A stretch of DNA of 64,000 nucleotides from Cytobacillus oceanisediminis (lineage in GTDB: Bacteria; Bacillota; Bacilli; Bacillales; Cytobacillaceae), in contig NZ_VLKI01000004.1 of the NCBI RefSeq assembly GCF_007830235.1, positions 124,001 to 188,000 on the forward strand, in the 5' to 3' direction. The notes below the pieces were generated by a model, which was not told where the DNA came from, ran no database searches, and saw nothing but the letters and a program-made list of their open reading frames with translations. Positions 59,113 to 64,000 of the stretch are shown one piece after another; within the stretch, counting starts at the first letter, position 1, and each line of letters starts with the position of its first letter. A program made the translations under genes and the position numbers.

Positions 59113-60471
59113 ATGAATTTGCAGGAATTTAAGGAAAAGCTTTTTCATTTGGGGGAGCAGCATGGTTTTACCGATATGGAGCTTTATTATGAGAGGGAAG
59201 AGAAGTTTGCCTGTGAGCTATATAAAGGGAAAATCGATTCCTATGACACTTCCGAAGTATTCGGAACCTCCTTCCGAGGGCTTTACGAAGGCAAAATGGG
59301 CTATGCATTTACGGAAAAGCTTGATGAAGAATCACTTTCTTTTCTAATTGAAAACGCCAAGGAAAACGCCCAATTCATAGAGGATGAAGTGCAGGAAGAG
59401 ATTTTTGCCGGCAGCGAAAAGTATGAAGAAGGAAACTTCTATTCAACTAATTTAGCGGACGTATCGATTCACGAAAAAATTAATTTGCTTAAGGAAATTG
59501 AAAAGCATATCTATGCGTATGATGAACGAGTAACAGGAACTGATTATTTTATGCTGAGCAGCGGTGAAACAAAAAGAGCCATTATGAACAGCAAAGGCCT
59601 CAACCTCCGCGAAAAAAAGAATCATGTGGGTATTTATGTATCGGTCATCGTTAAGCAGGGTGATCAAGTGAAAAATGGAGAGTACTCGAAGTTTACAAGA
59701 AACTTCTCGATCTTAAAACCTGAAGAAATCGCAAAACATGCAGTGGAAGAAGCCTTGTCGCAGCTAGATGCTCAAAGTGCTGAAAGCAAAAACTACCCAG
59801 TTCTGTTAAGGAACGATGCAGCGAGTGCATTATTGCAAACATTCACCCCTATTTTTTCAGCAGAAAATACACAAAAAGGGCAATCAGCCTTAAACGGAAA
59901 AACAGGCGAAGCGATTTCGGTCCCGTCATTGAGTATTGTAGACGATCCATTTTTGGAAGAAGGGCTGCTCAGTTCAAGCTTTGATAGCGAGGGTGTTGCA
60001 ACAGTTAAAAAGGATATTGTCAAAAGCGGCAAGCTCGTTTCGCTGATGCATAACCGTAAAACAGCGCAAAAAGAAGGAGTGGAATCGACAGGAAATGCCT
60101 ATAAAGCCTCCTATAAGGGAGCGTTAACGGTAGCTCCAACTAATCTCCATGTTGTTCCATCTGATAAAAGCTATCATGAAATAGTGTCATCCATTTCTGA
60201 GGGAATCGTCATTACCGAACTGTCCGGACTCCACTCGGGAGCGAATACCGTATCAGGGGACTTCTCTATAGCAGCAAACGGGTATTTCGTCAAAGACGGA
60301 AAAATTAAAAACGCTATCAATCAAATGACCATTGCCGGCAATTTCTATGAGCTGCTGAATAATATCGAAGCCATCGGATCTGATTTGGAATTCTCCATGG
60401 GATTTATGGCATCAGGCTATATCGGGTCGCCTTCTCTTTTAATAAAAAAGCTTGCGGTAACAGTTGAGTAA
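59113..60471 (+). CDS. tldE: TldE/PmbA metallopeptidase partner subunit
   Basis: A 452-residue TldE-type protein without the HExxxH zinc motif, as expected of the non-catalytic partner. Blocks are FGTSFRGLYEGKMGYAFTEKL, HNRKTAQKEGVESTGNAYK and ELSGLHSGANTVSGDFSIAANGY. The ATG at 59113 lies one base after the tldD stop and behind GGGGGA; a frame starting inside tldD is not used. Confidence 0.93.
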   Translation: MNLQEFKEKLFHLGEQHGFTDMELYYEREEKFACELYKGKIDSYDTSEVFGTSFRGLYEGKMGYAFTEKLDEESLSFLIENAKENAQFIEDEVQEEIFAGSEKYEEGNFYSTNLADVSIHEKINLLKEIEKHIYAYDERVTGTDYFMLSSGETKRAIMNSKGLNLREKKNHVGIYVSVIVKQGDQVKNGEYSKFTRNFSILKPEEIAKHAVEEALSQLDAQSAESKNYPVLLRNDAASALLQTFTPIFSAENTQKGQSALNGKTGEAISVPSLSIVDDPFLEEGLLSSSFDSEGVATVKKDIVKSGKLVSLMHNRKTAQKEGVESTGNAYKASYKGALTVAPTNLHVVPSDKSYHEIVSSISEGIVITELSGLHSGANTVSGDFSIAANGYFVKDGKIKNAINQMTIAGNFYELLNNIEAIGSDLEFSMGFMASGYIGSPSLLIKKLAVTVE

Positions 60472-60500
60472 ATGTACTGGAATAAGTTTTGGTATATAGA

Positions 60501-60529
60501 GAGGCACACATCTAAGGGTGTGCCTTTTT
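60501..60529 (+). terminator. Terminator after tldE
   Basis: AGGCACAC / GGTGTGCCT stem, 7-nt loop, TTTTT. Confidence 0.9.
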
Positions 60530-60543
60530 AGATTGTGTGAAAT

Positions 60544-60657
60544 GCTAGATAAATTTTGGAACATGCTAGATAAAAATGAAATACTGCTAGATAAATTCAC
60601 AGATTTGCTAGATAAACTCTTAAATATGCAAGATAAAGTCAGAAACGTGTTTGATAT
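60544..60657. repeat. Array 5 of exactly 21-bp-spaced cores (TGCTAGATAAA)
   Basis: GCTAGATAA begins at 60544, 60565, 60586 and 60607, with the variant GCAAGATAA at 60628 and a decayed GTTTGATAT at 60649: six units at exact 21-bp steps. It begins 15 bp after the tldE terminator and is not coding (TAG recurs in the core). Confidence 0.9.
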
Positions 60658-60759
60658 TAACTTCAGATATGAAAAGCTGCCGGTGTAAAGCTTAATATAA
60701 AGGAAATTGAGTTTCGATAGAGAATTACTGAGGATACTTTAAAAAAGGAGGCTAAAAAC

Positions 60760-61296
60760 ATGAAAACCCTCGAGGCTAACCACATTATTCTTCGAAAGCT
60801 TACACTTGATGATGCAGAAAAGGTAGAAGAGTATGCGAGCGATTATGATGTGGCAAAAACCACTTTAAATATCCCGCATCCCTATCCTAAAGGTGGAGCG
60901 CAGGAATTTATTACAAGTATTCTGGAAGCCGAGAAGAAAGGAAAGATTGCTATTTTTGCCATCACTCTAAAAGACAATAATAGCTTAATAGGGCTGATTA
61001 ATATTTCAGGTCCAAATGCAAGCAGAAGAGCAGAAATCGGCTATTGGATCGGCAAGCCGTACTGGGGTAAAGGTTATGGAACAGAGGCGGCTACGGCTGT
61101 TATTAAATACGGTTTTGAAGAAATGAAACATAACCGGATCTATGCGCTTGCTTTTACCGATAATCCAGGATCCTGGAGGATTATGGAGAAGGCAGGAATG
61201 AAGCATGAAGGAGTATTGCGCCAGCATGCAGTAAGAGACGGGAAGCCGGTAGATTTAACTTATTATGCGATTTTACGGGAAGAATACACAGGCTAA
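60760..61296 (+). CDS. GNAT acetyltransferase, RimJ/RimL type
   Basis: A 178-residue acetyltransferase with the RimJ/RimL layout: IILRKLTLDDAEKVEEYASD at the start, ASRRAEIGYWIGKPYWGKGYGTEAATAVIKYGFEEM with the acetyl-CoA motif, and DNPGSWRIMEKAGMKHEGVLRQHA. It acetylates an N-terminal amine of a protein or a small molecule. AAGGAGG precedes the ATG. Confidence 0.9.
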   Translation: MKTLEANHIILRKLTLDDAEKVEEYASDYDVAKTTLNIPHPYPKGGAQEFITSILEAEKKGKIAIFAITLKDNNSLIGLINISGPNASRRAEIGYWIGKPYWGKGYGTEAATAVIKYGFEEMKHNRIYALAFTDNPGSWRIMEKAGMKHEGVLRQHAVRDGKPVDLTYYAILREEYTG

Positions 61297-61368
61297 ACAC
61301 GCATAGTTTGAATCTGATTCTTCATTATGTTTCAATGGAAGCATAACTTTTCATAAATGGAGGTTCTT

Positions 61369-61650
61369 GTGAGAATCATTGCTTCCCATCCTTTTGTTGT
61401 TGTCAGCCGTACGATCGACTGGAATCAGCAGCAGTATATTGAACAGGAGCACCATCTTCATCTGTATGAGGATCATATCATTTCGCCATCGGAAAAATTT
61501 CTGCTTGATGAAGTATGGGATATGTCCTATAGGGCGTCCAATTCGGAACTCGGATTCCTTTATCTTCATACAAACCGGGGACTGTATTCCTTTCATGTAA
61601 AATCAGAGCCAAGTCAATTTATCCATCATTATAAAGAACTTAAGCAATAA
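61369..61650 (+). CDS. Small conserved-looking protein, unknown
   Basis: A 93-residue protein, mostly beta-like (RIIASHPFVVVSRTIDW, HHLHLYEDHIISPSEKFLL, YLHTNRGLYSFHV), which could be a PH-like fold. No signal or membrane helix. GTG at 61369 is chosen because TGGAGG lies five bases before it; the ATG at 61357 is inside that site. Function unknown. Confidence 0.7.
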   Translation: MRIIASHPFVVVSRTIDWNQQQYIEQEHHLHLYEDHIISPSEKFLLDEVWDMSYRASNSELGFLYLHTNRGLYSFHVKSEPSQFIHHYKELKQ

Positions 61651-61694
61651 AAAAGCCGGAACAGTCAATAGCAGACGATTCCGGCCGTTTATTA
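61651..61694. terminator. Bidirectional terminator between 93-residue gene and DUF3243 gene
   Basis: GCCGGAA / TTCCGGC stem, 17-nt loop, A-rich and T-rich flanks. Confidence 0.75.
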
Positions 61695-61695
61695 A

Positions 61696-62037
61696 TTAAC
61701 CCTGTTCAGTCAGGCGGACGAGCATATGCGCCAGCTTATGCCTTTCTTCTTCATCTCCAGCCTTCCACAATTCTTTCAGCAGCTGTTCTTCACGATTTTT
61801 TGGCTCTACATTTTCTGCAAGGTAAGCAGCAACCTTTTCAGCTGTAACCGCAAGCTGTTCTTCATTTAGGCCCAGCTTCTTGCCTAGTTCGATTCTTTCG
61901 CTTAGATAGCTCTTAAACTCATCAAAGCTGCTTAAAATATCTTCAGCTCTTTCATCTGAGATTCGGCCCATTGCCTTTTTTACATTACCTGTATCCAATT
62001 CGCCATCTTGTTTGATTACGTGTTCTTGTTCATTCAT
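61696..62037 (-). CDS. DUF3243 family protein (YmfJ-like)
   Basis: A 113-residue helical protein. Residues 35-110 carry the DUF3243 pattern FDEFKSYLSERIELGKKLGL... VAAYLAENVEPKNREEQLLKELWKAGDEEERHKLAHMLVRL, like B. subtilis YmfJ; the first 33 residues are an extra polar N-terminus. Function unknown. AGGAGG precedes the ATG. Confidence 0.82.
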   Translation of the reverse strand: MNEQEHVIKQDGELDTGNVKKAMGRISDERAEDILSSFDEFKSYLSERIELGKKLGLNEEQLAVTAEKVAAYLAENVEPKNREEQLLKELWKAGDEEERHKLAHMLVRLTEQG

Positions 62038-62132
62038 GGTCTTTTCCTCCTAACGAGTTTTCTTAATAGATATCCGTTCTGGCAATATTCTAAACTTCCA
62101 TTTACTAGAGGCTCCGTTGAACTTAAACCATT

Positions 62133-62169
62133 AAAAAAGATGCAAACCGATTGGTCTGCACCTTTTTTA
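62133..62169. terminator. Bidirectional terminator-like hairpin
   Basis: AAAAAAGATGCA-ACC / GGT-TGCACCTTTTTT stem. No + gene ends just before it, so it probably serves a minus-strand transcript from the right. Confidence 0.65.
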
Positions 62170-62221
62170 AGTCCGATGACGGACAACCTAAGGAATTACG
62201 ATTTGCATAATCAAACCGATT

Positions 62222-62329
62222 TTAAATATATCGGTTATAGACGAGAGTGCCTTTCGAACGATCTGCAAATCCTCCCTGGTTTCTTGCAATGCCAATGACG
62301 AACCTTGAAGTCGCTGTTACGCTTTTCAT
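62222..62329 (-). CDS. Possible 35-residue protein
   Basis: Frame MKSVTATSRFVIGIARNQGG... ending VYNRYI. It is the only sizeable minus frame before the hairpin at 62133, but its ribosome site (GAAGGG, 12 nt away) is weak. The rest of the 62038-62495 gap shows nothing else. Confidence 0.25.
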   Translation of the reverse strand: MKSVTATSRFVIGIARNQGGFADRSKGTLVYNRYI

Positions 62330-62495
62330 CGTGAACCAGTCCCTTCCGTTTTGTTATTGGCCTTGCATTATCTGTTTACCACGATAGCCCGTCCCAAAAC
62401 ATTTTTTTTAAAAGAAAAATGTGGTAATTGGAAAACCCTTTTTCTATTCAGTTTTATATAAGATGGATAAAATAAAAGGGAAGGGAGTGAATGCT

Positions 62496-63221
62496 TTGAA
62501 TACAAAGAAAGAAATCCGTGAATACATATGGAATTATCTTGAGGAAAATAAGCTCGGACGTTTTCCTTTTCCACTGAAAAATAGAATTCCCAATTTCAAA
62601 GGTGCGGAAATGGCGGCACAATTTATTTTTAATATGCCCGAATACAAAGAAGCAAAGGTAATAAAAGTGAATCCTGACAGTCCGCAGCTGCCGATCCGTA
62701 CACAAATTTTAAAAGACGGTAAGACATTGCTGGTTCCGACTCCAAGGCTGAAAGCAGGCTTTATTATGGTAAAACCTGAATGGGTTCCTGCAGGTGATGA
62801 ACGAAAAGCCGCGAGCCTTAAGCATATCCATTCATATGGAAAAGAAATTCCTCTTACTGAACTTCCTGTGATCGATTTATTTTTTGCAGGATCGGTGGGG
62901 CTCCATAGGGATGGAAGGCGAGTTGGGAAGGGCGAGGGGTATGCTGACCGGGAATATGCCATTATCAGGGAGCTTGGCAATCCTCCAATCCCTGTGATTG
63001 GAACGGTTAATAGCGCCCAGGTAACCGATGCAGATATACCAAGAGATCCTTATGATTTAACTGTGGACTGGATTGCAACCGAAAAGGAACTGATTCAAAC
63101 GAATACCCCTTATCCCAAGCCCGACGGCATCCAATGGGAGCTTGTGACAGAAGAAGAAATGGAAGAAATGCCGGTCTTGAGGGAAGTTTGGGAGATGACA
63201 AAAGGGAAGGCAGCAAAATAA
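62496..63221 (+). CDS. 5-formyltetrahydrofolate cyclo-ligase-related protein
   Basis: A 241-residue protein of the 5-FCL/MTHFSD type. REYIWNYLEENKLGRFPFP at the start and the LFFAGSVGLHRDGRRVGKGEGYADREYAI block match the family's nucleotide/folate loop (G-x-G-x-G-Y-x-D). It may interconvert folates but lies in a group longer than the usual YqgN enzyme. TTG at 62496 behind AAGGGAG is preferred; GTG at 62487 is an alternative. Confidence 0.8.
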   Translation: MNTKKEIREYIWNYLEENKLGRFPFPLKNRIPNFKGAEMAAQFIFNMPEYKEAKVIKVNPDSPQLPIRTQILKDGKTLLVPTPRLKAGFIMVKPEWVPAGDERKAASLKHIHSYGKEIPLTELPVIDLFFAGSVGLHRDGRRVGKGEGYADREYAIIRELGNPPIPVIGTVNSAQVTDADIPRDPYDLTVDWIATEKELIQTNTPYPKPDGIQWELVTEEEMEEMPVLREVWEMTKGKAAK

Positions 63222-63237
63222 CCAGGCTGCCTTTTAG
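63207..63237 (+). terminator. Terminator after the cyclo-ligase-related gene
   Basis: AAGGCAGC / GCTGCCTT stem spanning the stop codon, then TTT. Confidence 0.7.
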
Positions 63238-63410
63238 GCTTTTATTTCATCCATTTGCTTTAAAACATCATCAATTTTGCATGATTTTCAGGTGATTCAT
63301 CAATATGCTTCCACACTATCTTTCCATTTGGGCATCGTTTTATGGCCCATAGATACTTTTGATCATAACGGACCTTTACAAAGGATTACAGAAATAATGC
63401 TCTGCGCCAA

Positions 63411-63443
63411 AAGAAAAAAGCAGGAACGGCCCTGCTTTTTTTT
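63411..63443 (-). terminator. Terminator of the YetJ-like gene
   Basis: AAAAAGCAGG / CCTGCTTTTT stem, 6-nt loop, with T-rich flank on both strands. Confidence 0.88.
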
Positions 63444-64000
63444 AGTCCCTGCTTCCCAAAATCCCGAAAATACGCAGGATATTGATAAACAGATTGATAA
63501 AATCAAGATATAGATTTAGAGCCATCAAAGGCACTTCTTCAGCTGAAACACCATAATGCTTCATGCGGTTGAAATCGAATAGGACATATCCGCTGAAAAC
63601 AAGCACTCCAATGAAGGAAAATGCCAGCATTCCGGCAGAGCTTAACGGCCAAAAGATGTTAAAAATCGAGATCGCAATAAGTGCAAGCAATGCAGCCATA
63701 AGTATACCGCCAAGGAATGATAAATCACGCTTAGTTGTTGTCGCGTAGACTGCCAGGCCTGTAAAAACAACCGTGGTAGTTGCAAGAGCAACCAGAACAG
63801 GATTCGGCCCAATGGCAGCAAGGTAATGCGCAACGATTGGATAAGTTGTCACCCCTGATATAAACGTAAAAACATAGAGGAACGTGTAGCCAATTGCCTT
63901 TTTACGGCGAAGCAGAAAAGCAAAAAGCAGCATTCCGACTTCAAGAATAACTAACGGCAGAAACAATGCAGGCGGAACAAAAACGCCAGCCATCGTCCCG
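63442..64000 (-). CDS. yetJ: BAX inhibitor-1 (TMBIM) family protein, YetJ-like, 5' end cut by window
   Basis: At least 185 residues, six or seven helices, ending MALNLYLDFINLFINILRIFGILGSRD, which matches the C-terminus of B. subtilis YetJ, a pH-gated calcium-leak protein. GYTFLYVFTFISG and FDFNRMKHYGVSAEEVPLMAL also match; the conserved di-aspartyl region (D in LFDFNRM and LYLDF) is present. About 25 N-terminal residues lie beyond the window; the frame stays open to its edge, so ATG 63993 is probably internal. Confidence 0.9.
   Translation of the reverse strand, partial: GTMAGVFVPPALFLPLVILEVGMLLFAFLLRRKKAIGYTFLYVFTFISGVTTYPIVAHYLAAIGPNPVLVALATTTVVFTGLAVYATTTKRDLSFLGGILMAALLALIAISIFNIFWPLSSAGMLAFSFIGVLVFSGYVLFDFNRMKHYGVSAEEVPLMALNLYLDFINLFINILRIFGILGSRD

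Overview
The window reads as chromosome of an endospore-forming Bacillaceae bacterium (Bacillus sensu lato, perhaps the Cytobacillus/Mesobacillus side; the genus is an inference). The signs are strong purine-rich ribosome-binding sites, frequent TTG/GTG starts, U-tract terminators after most genes, a GerA-type germination operon, a YkvU/SpoVB-like gene, a LiaIH-LiaFSR envelope-stress locus and many genes with clear B. subtilis counterparts. No rRNA, tRNA, CRISPR array, prophage or transposase gene was recognised.

Layout. 0-10 kb: 3' end of a CoA-disulfide reductase, a VOC protein, an MFS exporter, an AGCS amino-acid symporter, then a phosphatase-export operon (PhoX, TatA, TatC) preceded by a likely Pho box, a secreted subtilisin-like protease and a zinc alcohol dehydrogenase. 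10-21 kb: orphan histidine kinase, giant two-domain nucleotidase, DEAD-box-like helicase, amidase, Rieske/FAD oxidoreductase. 21-30 kb: desaturase, gerB-A-C operon, PLP gamma-family enzyme, Fpg/Nei glycosylase, RraA-like protein. 30-39 kb: VanW protein, relics, lia locus, CDF transporter, TspO-like protein. 39-48 kb: ABC-F ATPase with an attenuator-like leader, a sigma-54 activator with its target operon (class III aminotransferase plus YjiH-like carrier, with a clear -24/-12 promoter), YkvU, a decayed DUF1284 gene. 48-64 kb: CorA-like channel, a TetR/epimerase pair with matching operators, thioesterase, gamma-glutamyltransferase, cardiolipin synthase, TldD/TldE, several small proteins and the start of a YetJ-like protein.

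The most distinctive content lies between the genes. Five intergenic arrays at about 7.56, 20.94, 33.63, 57.46 and 60.54 kb consist of short AT-rich cores spaced about 21 bp apart, exactly so in three of them. Each array has its own core, but four of the cores align to one consensus near TGCWARATARA. Two dispersed repeat families accompany them. Family B is 340-420 bp, has three copies, and all three have the same orientation as the + strand gene or operon that follows. Family A is about 190 bp with inverted ends and has four full, partial or internally deleted copies. A 17-bp-stem palindrome occurs twice. One family A derivative lies in the ABC-F leader and one family B copy splits the lia locus.

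Gene decay is visible as relics: the C-terminal end of a glycerophosphodiesterase, the N-terminal end of a phospholipase-C-like protein, and a DUF1284 gene with an internal deletion and a TGA at a conserved Cys codon. Functional calls rest on motifs and remembered families only; no database search was run.
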